Shown here piece after piece: positions 52,889-61,953 of a stretch of 64,000 nt of DNA (within the stretch, counting starts at the first letter, position 1; every line of letters starts with the position of its first letter). The notes beneath the pieces were generated by a model that was given only the letters and a program-made list of their open reading frames with translations, did not search any database and had not been told where the DNA came from. This DNA comes from an uncultured Kordiimonas sp. (GTDB lineage: Bacteria; Pseudomonadota; Alphaproteobacteria; Sphingomonadales; Kordiimonadaceae): contig CANNEK010000003.1 in assembly GCA_947503625.1 (NCBI GenBank), positions 372,001 through 436,000 of the forward strand, in the 5' to 3' direction. The translations under genes and the position numbers were made by a program.

Positions 52889-53398
52889 ATGTCAGTTATT
52901 GAACTCAGAAGATCCCTACTCTCAACACTGCGCATATTTCCGGCCCTTATGCTGCTCATTGTTCTGGCTGCCCAAGCAGCGGCGGGAAAACAAGCGGACC
53001 ACGACAATGGCGCGGCACGCAGCAACCCTGTGACCTATTTTGAAATTCCGGTTATCGATATGGACCGTGCGGTTGGCTTTTATACAAAAGTGTTGGGCTA
53101 CACGCTTGAGCGGCAAAATATTGATGGATATGAAATGGCTTTGTTCCCGGCTCTTGAAGGTGCGGCTGGCGCAAGCGGCGCCCTGGCAAAAGACCAGGAA
53201 GGCGGCGATGTATATGTGCCTGCCAAAACAGGGCCAGTGATCTATTTCGGTGTGACAGACATTGACGTGACGCTGGCGAACGCTGTGGCAAATGGGGGCG
53301 CTGTACTTTATGAAAAAAAATCACTTGGGGCCGCCGGGTTCGTTGCGGAGATTGAAGACAGCGAAGGCAACCGCATCGCCCTGCATTCAAGACGGTAG
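52889..53398 (+). CDS. Exported VOC-superfamily protein
   Basis: 169 aa. The N-terminus (STLRIFPALMLLIVLAAQAAA) is a clear signal peptide or anchor, unusual for VOC proteins. The VOC domain follows: TYFEIPVIDMDRAVGFYTKV, GYEMALFPALEG, GPVIYFGVTDIDVTLANAVA and FVAEIEDSEGNRIALHSR. The likely start is ATG 52889, though it has only a weak Shine-Dalgarno; TTG 52856 is also open. It is convergent with the RTX gene. The substrate is unknown, and a metal-site assignment is not possible. Confidence 0.8.
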   Translation: MSVIELRRSLLSTLRIFPALMLLIVLAAQAAAGKQADHDNGAARSNPVTYFEIPVIDMDRAVGFYTKVLGYTLERQNIDGYEMALFPALEGAAGASGALAKDQEGGDVYVPAKTGPVIYFGVTDIDVTLANAVANGGAVLYEKKSLGAAGFVAEIEDSEGNRIALHSRR

Positions 53399-53446
53399 CA
53401 AGACGTTTCTTCGCACTAAATTTTGCATGGCAGTTCCGGAGTGTGC

Positions 53447-56400
53447 CTAGGCGATAACCTGACCATTGTCGAAGAAACTCTGGAGCTGGGTTTCATCAAT
53501 TCCCTCAAGGACAACCGTGCCATGAGAGCCGATGGTCAGGGTGGCGTTGCCGCCATCAAAGGTTGCTGCATTAAGTAGGTCAGTCAGCACAAGACCAGCA
53601 ATCTCCGAAAAGTCGAGAACATCAGCATCTCCGTTCGCACCAAAATCACTGATCCTGTCCAAGCCAAAGCCTGTGATGAAAGCAAAGGTGTCATCACCAT
53701 CACCGCCGGTCATCGCATCATCACCGCGACCACCATAAATAATATCATTGCCGGCACCCCCATTCACCACATCATTACCCGCGCCGCCAAACAATGTGTC
53801 TGCACCCGCACCGCCATCTAACGTGTCAATGTCTGACGCACCAAAAATCTTGTCATTGCCGGCATCACCGCCGAGCGTATCGGCATTATCAGTTGGGGAA
53901 CCAGAGCCGCCATATATGGTATCGTTCCCGTCACTACCAGAAATCATATCGCCACCGGCTCCGCCGCCCAAGACGTCGTCGCCACCATCGCCGAACAATG
54001 TGTCACGGCCGGAACCCGCATAGAGAACATTTTCGTCACTACCTGTGTTTACAGCGATTTGGCTTTGCGAATTGTATGCCCCGGCAACCAGCAGATCATT
54101 CCCAGCCCCTCCGAACAAGGTATCGCTGCCTGCGGCACCGATACTTCCACTACGCACACCGCTCCCAAAGTCTCCGCCTGTCACTATATCGTCACCCGGC
54201 CCTACCCCGATAACATCATCACCGGCATTGCCTGCAACCGTATCATCTCCGGTATCCCCGGGACCCGCGAAAGACCTGTCGTTGCCAGCACCACTGATGA
54301 TAAAATCACTGCCGGTGTCACCGCGCAGAAAATCCGCGCCCTCGCCTCCATAAAGCAAGTCATCACCAGATCCACCCAAAACAGAGTCGTTGCCAAAACT
54401 GCCCCGCAGTTCGTCATCACCACCTTTTCCTGCAAGAAAATCATCTTCTCCACCGCCCGATAGCGCATTATTGGCTGCGTTACCGCTAAGTGTATTATCA
54501 GCAGTCCAGGACCCATCGACCCCTTCAATATTGATGAGCAGGTCGCTACCGCCATAACCATCTTTGGCAACACCGGTTTCAAGATCCACATCAACACCTG
54601 ACGGCGCCTGGAAGTATGAGACATTATCTCGTCCATCTCCGCCATCAACCGTATCATCTCCCGAACCAGCGATTATATCGTCATGGCCATCCCCCGCCAT
54701 TATTTTGTCATTGCCAGGTCCACCATCTATTATGTCTCTGCTTTCGCCGCCTATCAGCGTATCAGATCCACTGCCCCCGTTAATTTTACTGGGTGCAAAG
54801 CCACCAAATATATAGTCGTTCCCGGCGCCACCATTTAGGGTGTCGCCTCCTGTTCCTCCGTTCAGGGTATCATCTCCACCACCGCCTTCGACGAGGTCTT
54901 TACTACCACCACCGACGAGGCTGTCATCGCCTTCCCCGCCTCTCAAGGTATCCCTCTCGCTGTCGCCTCTTAGAACATCATCGCCGGGACCACCATCCAG
55001 AGTATCATTGCCCACACCACCAATCAGGGTATCGTTGCCCGCTCCACCACTAAGACTGTCACTGCCTGTTCCATCATCATCAATCTTGTCGTCGCCGTCT
55101 GCACCACGCAACGTGTCATCACTCAAGCCACCTCGTATCGTATCGTTGCCGGAGCCACCGCTAACAACGTCGCTGCCCCTGCCCCCGTCTATACTATCGT
55201 TCCCTTCACCCGCAAAAATACGGTCGTCCCTGTCTGTGCCAACTAGCGTTTCATCCTGAGTTAACCCGGGTACATTAACAGCAAACTCCCCAAGAAGCTG
55301 TCCCCTGCTAAAAAGCGTAGTGCGGTCATCGTCCGCATAAATCACGATAGTGCCGCCATCGCTCGATGGTAATGTCGTCTTAAACGTGAACTGAATATTT
55401 GAAACGGTATCCAGATAGCTATTGATGTCTTCAAACGTGCCAACCAGCCTAATACGCCCGGTAGCGGAACCACTGACCGTAACGTCATCCGTCGAAGCTG
55501 CAGTAAAAACTCCGTTCGAACCGTTAACGCTGATCCGGACCTCTACAACACCAGTAGTGTCAGAATCTGAAAAGGTGATCGACGACAAGTCCAGGTCGAC
55601 AGCTACATCAAGGACTGCATCAATGTCGGCAGGAACACCGGTAACCGTTGGCAAGGTATTGTCTTCACCACCAAATTTGAAATCCCGTGCCGACAGATCT
55701 TCGATACTGACACCAAGAAGCATTATTGTGCCGAATTGAGAATAAATGGATACTGAAGATTGCCGATCTGTGGAATAAAAGATGGAGTCGAAATCCACGA
55801 AGCCCAAATTCGTTGCCGACAAATCAATGATGTCTTCACCGGGTCTGAAATCCCTGATTTGTGTTGTGCCGGTAATCTCGGTAAAAGCGAAATTATCCGA
55901 CCCGCCACCGCCGCTGACATGGGCGGGTGCTCTGCCCAGCATAAAAACATTGTCGGCACTGTTGCCCAAAAGAGTGTTGAATATCTTGAAGTTGTCTTCG
56001 TTCAACTGCGAAAACTGAACATCTTGCAGGGTTAGACTACCGCTCTCAAAGGTGAACACAACGTCATCACCAACCTGGCTCGCAAAGGAAAGGGCTTCCT
56101 CACGAAGAGTAATGACCCTGAACAACCCCATAGAAAGTACATCCTCGTCGGGGTTAAAGTCCGTGATTACGTCATTGCCATCTACGATTACAGAATAGTC
56201 AAAATCATCCGCACCAGCGCCACCCGTGATAGTATCGTCATCTTCAGCACCCGACAGGCGATCGACCCCCGGGCCACCATTCAGGACATCATTGCCGAAG
56301 GACCCGAAAAGCAAATCATCACCTGCACCTCCATCAATGACATCATCACCGCGGCCCGAACTTACAAAGTCATCACCTGCACCGGCGAAAATCGTATCGT

Positions 56401-56467
56401 CACCGTCACCTGCGTCGCCCGCGACTGTAATCCTGTCATCCTCCGGGGTTCCATTTATCAAAGGCAT
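53447..56467 (-). CDS. RTX-type calcium-binding repeat protein (1006 aa)
   Basis: A large acidic protein made of many GGxGxDxLx nonapeptides, for example GGAGNDTLIGGVGNDTLDGG, which bind Ca2+ and form parallel beta-rolls. Blocks of repeats lie at residues about 10-80, 405-640 and 665-950. Residues about 265-400 form a cadherin-like domain (ITFSDSDTTGVVEVRISVNG). No N-terminal signal; the C-terminus (GHGTVVLEGIDETQLQSFFD) fits a type I secretion signal. No type I secretion genes are adjacent. No enzymatic domain is seen, so an adhesin or surface-layer role is possible. Confidence 0.92.
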   Translation of the reverse strand: MPLINGTPEDDRITVAGDAGDGDDTIFAGAGDDFVSSGRGDDVIDGGAGDDLLFGSFGNDVLNGGPGVDRLSGAEDDDTITGGAGADDFDYSVIVDGNDVITDFNPDEDVLSMGLFRVITLREEALSFASQVGDDVVFTFESGSLTLQDVQFSQLNEDNFKIFNTLLGNSADNVFMLGRAPAHVSGGGGSDNFAFTEITGTTQIRDFRPGEDIIDLSATNLGFVDFDSIFYSTDRQSSVSIYSQFGTIMLLGVSIEDLSARDFKFGGEDNTLPTVTGVPADIDAVLDVAVDLDLSSITFSDSDTTGVVEVRISVNGSNGVFTAASTDDVTVSGSATGRIRLVGTFEDINSYLDTVSNIQFTFKTTLPSSDGGTIVIYADDDRTTLFSRGQLLGEFAVNVPGLTQDETLVGTDRDDRIFAGEGNDSIDGGRGSDVVSGGSGNDTIRGGLSDDTLRGADGDDKIDDDGTGSDSLSGGAGNDTLIGGVGNDTLDGGPGDDVLRGDSERDTLRGGEGDDSLVGGGSKDLVEGGGGDDTLNGGTGGDTLNGGAGNDYIFGGFAPSKINGGSGSDTLIGGESRDIIDGGPGNDKIMAGDGHDDIIAGSGDDTVDGGDGRDNVSYFQAPSGVDVDLETGVAKDGYGGSDLLINIEGVDGSWTADNTLSGNAANNALSGGGEDDFLAGKGGDDELRGSFGNDSVLGGSGDDLLYGGEGADFLRGDTGSDFIISGAGNDRSFAGPGDTGDDTVAGNAGDDVIGVGPGDDIVTGGDFGSGVRSGSIGAAGSDTLFGGAGNDLLVAGAYNSQSQIAVNTGSDENVLYAGSGRDTLFGDGGDDVLGGGAGGDMISGSDGNDTIYGGSGSPTDNADTLGGDAGNDKIFGASDIDTLDGGAGADTLFGGAGNDVVNGGAGNDIIYGGRGDDAMTGGDGDDTFAFITGFGLDRISDFGANGDADVLDFSEIAGLVLTDLLNAATFDGGNATLTIGSHGTVVLEGIDETQLQSFFDNGQVIA

Positions 56468-56993
56468 TGCATGTTCCCAATCGCATCAAAGGCACAGTTG
56501 TAGGTGGGGAGAGCGTAATTTCATATGTGCCAAGAAAAGATGCACCTGACAATAGACCAAGTAACTCTTATTATAAAAACATACTAAAGGACCAGCAACA
56601 ACGGTCTCAGCGCTCATTTCACCCCCCAAAACATTGAACTGAAAGCGTCGGCGCGCTATGGTAATCGTTATTATTCCGACAGACTTTCTTTCGTGTTTAT
56701 TGCCAATCACTGGCGTCACCGTTTAGTGGCAGCCTACTGCGCAACAGGACAGTCGCCTCAGTAGCCTGAAACCATTCTGCCAAGCGCAAACGCCAAACCG
56801 TTCGGGATCGAACAGCTGTGTTCAATTTCGAACACAAATTATGCCCTTTATTTATCGCGTAATCTTATAACTAACTGTTTTATATGATAAATTATCTCCA
56901 TCTCCGTTGGCACAGAGATTGCTATTTAACTAAAAAAACAAGATACGGGTTCACGACAGGCGCAAAAGCGCCAAACCGCAAAGAGGATTAACG
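56468..56993. other. 526-bp divergent intergenic region, RTX / permease
   Basis: AT-rich, especially 56840-56945, with TATAAC, TATATGATAAATTATC and similar stretches that could be promoters. It holds the phased GTTC/GAAC array at 56800-56833. No convincing gene. Confidence 0.5.
56800..56835. promoter_or_regulatory. Phased GTTC-N6-GAAC tandem operators
   Basis: GTTC at 56800, GAAC at 56810, GTTC at 56820 and GAAC at 56830: four half-sites at exact 10-bp steps, forming two inverted repeats (GTTCG-GGAT-CGAAC and GTGTTC-AATTTC-GAACAC) whose centres are 20 bp apart. The array is about 160 nt upstream of the permease gene. It looks like a cooperative operator pair; the binding protein is unknown. 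Confidence 0.55.
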
Positions 56994-59447
56994 ATGATCA
57001 AGCAGATTGTGAAATCAGGGTTCCGCCAAATTTGGCGGCACCCATTGTTGCCTGTGTTGAATATGCTGGGATTAGCGGGCGGCATTGCCGTAACAACGCT
57101 GATCCTTCTCTATGCTCACATCGAATTGAATTACGACAATTGGGTCACGGACCAAGAGCGCCTGTACCGGATCGAAGGGCAGTTCATCGCCAGCGGAAAC
57201 TACATGAATGGCACCATGAGCCCAGTGGCACCGACGATCCTTGCGGAAGTACCGGAAGCGGAAGCAGTTGTCCGGGTACGGGATCGGTATATTCCGGTCA
57301 AACTCGACGACTTTGTAAACTTTGAAGTTGTCGCAAGCGTCGATGCAGACTTCTTCTCGATTTTTCCGCTCAGGTCCATTGAAGGGCAAGTATTTGCGCC
57401 GTTTGCCAACGAAAACAGCCTGATCCTCTCAGAAGCTATGGCTCAGAAGTACTTTGGTGATGAAAACCCGATAGGCCAGACCCTTACGGTAAATGGCGAC
57501 ACAGAATATTCCGTCAGTGGTATTTTCGAGAACCTGCCGGAGCACACCGACTTTTCTTTCGATTTCGTTCGGCCGTTTCAATCTGGCGTTATTACGCAAG
57601 AAACCTCATGGAACAACGTTAATCTCGACACATTTATTCGACTGAAGGAAGGTGCAAATGTCGCTGATGTAACCGAAAAACTGGCGATATTTGTTGACCA
57701 GAACAGACCTTTCAGTGTGGGCACACCCGGAGAAATGAAGGACATTTTTCGCCTGTTCCTGCAGCCTTTCGGTGATTTGCATCTAGGGTCCAGCGGACGC
57801 ACAGCTGGCAACAGTATCGGCGACTATGCGACCGTATACGGGTTTCTTGCCATCGCTATTCTGATCCTTGCAATCTCGACATTCAATTATGTCAGTCTTG
57901 CCATGGCACGCGCTATCGAGCGCGAAAAAGAGTTTTGTATTCGCAAGGTATCGGGTGCGAACGCACAGCAAATTGTCGGGCATGTGATGACAGAATCACT
58001 GGTGCAAACAATCATTGCTGCAGTCATTGGCCTGTTGATTGCCGACGATATGTTGCCTTTGCTCGGCACGGTCGTCGGAGAGAATTATACTCTTTCCTCA
58101 ATGCTGCAGACAGAAGGCTTCCTGATTTTTGTGCTGGCAACATTCGGCCTCGGCATCATAGCAGGTGCCTACCCCGCAGTGATCACCAGTCGGTTCCGGC
58201 CTGCGGCTTTCCTTTCCGGTGGCCGATCACGCCGTGCAGGCGTCAACAGGTTGCGCGGCATCCTCGTCTTTATCCAGTTCACAGCAGCAATCGCACTTTT
58301 GATCGGCGCGGTTACCATTTCCCGGCAGATGGCGCATATCAATACCCTTGATCTGGGTTACGATCCCACCAACCTTGTAGTGGTGCGCGGGCTGGAACGC
58401 GGCGAAATCGCCCGCGCCGACGCGTTCAAGGCGCAAGTCGAAGCTTTGCGAGGTGTAAAGTCAGCTACCCGCTCGCAGGTGGTGCCAAACGACAACAGTT
58501 ATTCGTTCGAAGGACTGTTTTCAAAGCACCTTCCACGCGATCAGGAAGCGAGCGTTCGGATGATCGCCTCCGACTATGATTTTTTCGAAACATACAGTGC
58601 CCACCTTCTGGCAGGCCGCCCCCTGGACGAGCGATATGCCGCGGATCAGACGAACTTGCGTAACACCGAAGACCTGACCGAGGACACAGGCAATGAAACA
58701 CGCAACGTCGTCCTCAACCAGACTGTCGTTCGCGAGCTTGGCTATAGTCCCGATACGATTTTGAACGAGCCGGTGTACATGTCACTGGCTAGTGGTGGCT
58801 TCATTACACTGACCGTCGTTGGTGTCGTCGATGACATTCGCTTTAGTTCGGCGCGCCGGCCAATAGATGGCAAGATATATTACCAGTGGCCGGCCGCTTT
58901 TCGCTCTCTGTCAGTGCGGCTTGATGCCGGGCAGTCGAGCGAGCAGCAACAAGCTGTACTGGCCGAAATCGAGAGCATCTGGAACAGTATGTATCCAGAC
59001 GTGCCCTACCGCCAACGCTTTGCCGAGGAAACCATTGAAGGCTTGTACGAGGACGAAAACCGGCAACTGACCCTGTTCACAGCCTTTTCCGGCCTCGCGG
59101 TTATTCTTTCGCTGGTCGGGCTGATAGGACTGGTGCTGAACTCGATTAATCACCGCACCAAGGAAATCAGTATTCGCCGGGTTTTGGGCGCATCAATGAA
59201 AGACAATCTGAAGCTTTTCACCTGGCAGTATCTGAAGCCCGTATTGATCGCCAATGTTCCTGCGTGGGCAGCTGCCTACTTTTTCCTCAATGCGTGGCTG
59301 GAGAAGTTCCCGCAACGGATCGAACTTGCACCGGAAATATACCTGTTCGGCGGCGGCACCATACTGGTTGTAACCATCCTGCTGATCAGCGGCATGGTCG
59401 CCAAGGTGGCCAACACACCGCCCGTACATGCGCTCAAGCATGAATAG
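56994..59447 (+). CDS. MacB/FtsX-type ABC transporter permease
   Basis: 817 aa. An N-terminal helix (residues about 20-40, PVLNMLGLAGGIAVTTLILL) is followed by a MacB-like periplasmic domain and a first set of three FtsX helices (about 285-400, ISTFNYVSLAMARAIEREKE). A second helix (about 425-445), a second periplasmic domain and a second FtsX set (about 690-817, INHRTKEISIRRVLGASMKD) follow. Such double permeases act with a LolD-like ATPase in mechanotransmission or peptide/lipid export. No ATPase or membrane-fusion gene is adjacent, so it is an orphan. The start has GAGGA. Confidence 0.9.
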   Translation: MIKQIVKSGFRQIWRHPLLPVLNMLGLAGGIAVTTLILLYAHIELNYDNWVTDQERLYRIEGQFIASGNYMNGTMSPVAPTILAEVPEAEAVVRVRDRYIPVKLDDFVNFEVVASVDADFFSIFPLRSIEGQVFAPFANENSLILSEAMAQKYFGDENPIGQTLTVNGDTEYSVSGIFENLPEHTDFSFDFVRPFQSGVITQETSWNNVNLDTFIRLKEGANVADVTEKLAIFVDQNRPFSVGTPGEMKDIFRLFLQPFGDLHLGSSGRTAGNSIGDYATVYGFLAIAILILAISTFNYVSLAMARAIEREKEFCIRKVSGANAQQIVGHVMTESLVQTIIAAVIGLLIADDMLPLLGTVVGENYTLSSMLQTEGFLIFVLATFGLGIIAGAYPAVITSRFRPAAFLSGGRSRRAGVNRLRGILVFIQFTAAIALLIGAVTISRQMAHINTLDLGYDPTNLVVVRGLERGEIARADAFKAQVEALRGVKSATRSQVVPNDNSYSFEGLFSKHLPRDQEASVRMIASDYDFFETYSAHLLAGRPLDERYAADQTNLRNTEDLTEDTGNETRNVVLNQTVVRELGYSPDTILNEPVYMSLASGGFITLTVVGVVDDIRFSSARRPIDGKIYYQWPAAFRSLSVRLDAGQSSEQQQAVLAEIESIWNSMYPDVPYRQRFAEETIEGLYEDENRQLTLFTAFSGLAVILSLVGLIGLVLNSINHRTKEISIRRVLGASMKDNLKLFTWQYLKPVLIANVPAWAAAYFFLNAWLEKFPQRIELAPEIYLFGGGTILVVTILLISGMVAKVANTPPVHALKHE

Positions 59448-59468
59448 ATAACTGCCGCTCCGGGTTAG

Positions 59469-59502
59469 GCTTGAAAAAGGTGTCCATTCATCTTTTTCAA
59501 GC
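59469..59502. terminator. Hairpin after the permease gene
   Basis: A perfect 11-bp stem GCTTGAAAAAG / CTTTTTCAAGC with a 12-nt loop, 21 nt after the stop codon. The T-run lies within the stem, so it is a possible terminator rather than a certain one. Another inverted repeat, TAGTTG-N8-CAACTA, lies at 59599-59618. Confidence 0.45.
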
Positions 59503-59720
59503 AACCTGGCAGCAACCAGAACCAACCTGGAAAAAGCCCGCATCGTTTAACGACACAAATTCACCGCCCTGTCGTAAATTTAGTAAAAAATTTCGTTTTA
59601 GTTGTATTTATTCAACTATAACTTATCATGAAAAATGACATCTCAACGGCCGCTTTCGTTCGGAAAACCGGACTACCGTCGTCTGGATGCCGTATATTTT
59701 TCAACGATTGGGGAATCACA

Positions 59721-61817
59721 ATGAACGTCATGAAAAAAACGATCCTGCCATTGGTGTTGGCCGTGTCTTTCGCGACGACAAGCCACGCCAAAGACACCGG
59801 CATCTGGTATTCAACCCTTTATGCCAAAGAAATGAAATACACGTGGGCCACGGGTCATGGTAGTGGATCGGCAGCGCAGTTTCTGGCAGATGTTGACAAC
59901 GACGGGGATGCAGATGCAATTGCTATGTTCCCGACCGGCGGTCTGGCGGGAAAATGGTATGTAGCAAAATCAAACGGCGATGGCTTTGGCGGCTGGAGCC
60001 AATGGGCCAGCGGCCACGGCATCGGTTCATCTGCTCAGTTAATGGCTGATGTAACAGGAGATGGCAGAGCAGATGCCGCCGTCTTTTTTGTTTCCGGCAG
60101 CCTTGCCGGTAACTGGTACGTTGCCACTGCCAAGTCGAGCGGTGGCTTCGATACATTCACTCAATGGAAATCCGGCTTTGGTGCCGGCACATCCAAGCAG
60201 ATATTGGGAGACGTGAACGGTGACGGGAAAGCCGATGCCATAGCCTACCTGAATGGCAAATGGGATGTAGCGCTGTCCGGCGGCTCATCGTTTGGCACAG
60301 CATCCACATGGAGAACCGGGCACGGCGTCGGCTCTGCGGACCAGTTGATCGCCGATGCGAACGGAGACGGCAAAAGCGATGCGATCGCGGTTTTCAACAG
60401 TGGTAAATGGTATGTGGCAAAGGCGAACTCTGGCGGAACCGCCTTTAGCGGCTGGTCTAACTGGACCGATCAATCCGGTGCGACATCGCTGGGCGCGAGC
60501 GCGGATAAGTGGATGGCTGAAGACATTGACGATGACGGAAAAGCCGATGCAATTGCCTATATGGGCGACGGCACCTGGAGGATGCTGCTTTCCAACGGCA
60601 CCAATTTTATCAAACCTGCCAGCACCTATTATATCGATGCTTCAAAGTTGAATTGGAAAGTGAACCACGGCCATTCCAACCAGCGCATTCCCTATTCCAC
60701 CACTACATGGGTCGGGGTTGGCGACGTCTATGGCAACGACCATGCAGCACCGGTGGTGTTTCGCAAAAGCGGTGGAATCTGGCAGGCCATTCCGGGTGTT
60801 TATCATGCCAACCAACCAACCACGTCCAAGGACTATTATTTTAAACCCGCGATGGTGAACGGCTGGGAAAATCGAAACTATGGATATGTTCCGGTAGGCG
60901 GCACCTACGACAGCGGTGATGTTTCCGCGATCAATGGACACCTGAGTGCGCTGGACGATGCGGACATTGATTTCATTCTGCTGGATGAAACCAATTCGCT
61001 TTACAATGACAAGAAAGCCATCATCAGGCGCGCACTTACTGTTTGCGAAACTGTTGTCTCCAGCAGCACAGGGGTAAAATTTGCGGTGGCGATTGGCGGC
61101 TGGCGATTTCCTACATCCGACCCGATTTCCGCACGAGTTCACAAGCTGGAGAGCGAGGCCGAGGATGTCTGGAAACTGTTCCTGGATGGCGGGGTCGGCA
61201 CCCATGAAGCACTGGAAAAGTGCAACGGCACGGCAAAATATTTCAATACAACTGATGCCAGTACAAAACCCCTGCTGGCAGTTTACGGAAACGAAGCACA
61301 CCGGGACGCGTGGGAAGCCTATGGCGGCACCAAAACCTACGCGAACAAATTCAATATCAAATGGGTACAGGGCTCTGTGTGCACGACAGGGGCAAACGGA
61401 TGCAACAATGATCTGGGTGGCCGCCCCGCCAGTGACTTTGTAGGCTGGGCTTTCACTGAAGGCGCCATCAAAAATAATGATCTGATGACCTTCATGCCTG
61501 GCTGGGACAATCACGTTGGTTCCACACCCGTTTCCCGAGACAGCGCCAATTTTTACAAAGAAAAGGGTTGGGAGCGCGTAGTTTGCGACGGTACCATGCC
61601 AGACATGATCGTAATTGCCTCTTACAATGAATACGGTGAGGAAACTGCCGTGGCGCCCTCGGATACATCAGCACTTCCCTTGAGCAAGCAATGGAGCTCG
61701 GACGGACGCTACTGGGATATAACCAAACAGTTCAACGCAGCCTATAAAAGCGGTTCGACCGCAATTTGCAGCTTGTTTGTGAATCGGGAACCACATGTGA
61801 GCGGCTTGGCAAACTGA
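59721..61817 (+). CDS. Secreted FG-GAP/VCBS-repeat protein with GH99-like C-terminal domain
   Basis: 698 aa. Signal peptide MKKTILPLVLAVSFATTSHA. Residues about 20-310 contain five FG-GAP/VCBS units with Ca2+-binding loops: DVDNDGDADA, DVTGDGRADA, DVNGDGKADA, DANGDGKSDA and DIDDDGKADA, each with a GKWYVA-like strand. Residues about 320-690 resemble GH99/GH71-like alpha-mannan-acting barrels: DIDFILLDETNS, GVKFAVAIGGWRF and MIVIASYNEYGEETAVAPSD, the last like the conserved catalytic-end motif. The start at 59721 has GGGGA. The C-terminal assignment is by motif only. It probably attacks an extracellular glycan. Confidence 0.75.
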   Translation: MNVMKKTILPLVLAVSFATTSHAKDTGIWYSTLYAKEMKYTWATGHGSGSAAQFLADVDNDGDADAIAMFPTGGLAGKWYVAKSNGDGFGGWSQWASGHGIGSSAQLMADVTGDGRADAAVFFVSGSLAGNWYVATAKSSGGFDTFTQWKSGFGAGTSKQILGDVNGDGKADAIAYLNGKWDVALSGGSSFGTASTWRTGHGVGSADQLIADANGDGKSDAIAVFNSGKWYVAKANSGGTAFSGWSNWTDQSGATSLGASADKWMAEDIDDDGKADAIAYMGDGTWRMLLSNGTNFIKPASTYYIDASKLNWKVNHGHSNQRIPYSTTTWVGVGDVYGNDHAAPVVFRKSGGIWQAIPGVYHANQPTTSKDYYFKPAMVNGWENRNYGYVPVGGTYDSGDVSAINGHLSALDDADIDFILLDETNSLYNDKKAIIRRALTVCETVVSSSTGVKFAVAIGGWRFPTSDPISARVHKLESEAEDVWKLFLDGGVGTHEALEKCNGTAKYFNTTDASTKPLLAVYGNEAHRDAWEAYGGTKTYANKFNIKWVQGSVCTTGANGCNNDLGGRPASDFVGWAFTEGAIKNNDLMTFMPGWDNHVGSTPVSRDSANFYKEKGWERVVCDGTMPDMIVIASYNEYGEETAVAPSDTSALPLSKQWSSDGRYWDITKQFNAAYKSGSTAICSLFVNREPHVSGLAN

Positions 61818-61845
61818 ACCGCAGGCAAGGTGTAACATCCTGAAT

Positions 61846-61868
61846 GGTGTGCTGCGGCACACCGTTTC
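61846..61868 (+). terminator. Hairpin after the FG-GAP/GH99-like gene
   Basis: GGTGTGC / GCACACC with a TGCG loop followed by GTTTCC, 29 nt after the stop. Short T-run. Confidence 0.5.
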
Positions 61869-61912
61869 CATTAATCAACCATCTCTGGCTGGACAGTAGT
61901 CCACGACCCACT

Positions 61913-61940
61913 ATGATGCGGATCAACCGGTCCGCATCAT
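61913..61940. promoter_or_regulatory. Inverted repeat just upstream of lgt
   Basis: ATGATGCGGA and TCCGCATCAT form a perfect 10-bp stem around TCAACCGG, ending 2 nt before the lgt Shine-Dalgarno. It could be an operator or an RNA hairpin in the lgt leader. No T-tract follows. Confidence 0.45.
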
Positions 61941-61953
61941 TGAGGAAACTGTT

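Noticed and set aside
53447-56467. Dense short tandem repeats that could suggest a minisatellite or CRISPR
   Set aside because: They are coding nonapeptide repeats with in-frame variation and no constant-length spacers.
53532-56549. Several Pro/Ser-rich open frames on + opposite the RTX gene
   Set aside because: They are the complement of the Gly/Asp-rich RTX repeats and have no Shine-Dalgarno sites or domain features.
56800-56833. LexA (SOS) box for the GTTC/GAAC array
   Set aside because: The alphaproteobacterial site is a direct repeat GTTC-N7-GTTC; here half-sites are inverted with N6 spacing.
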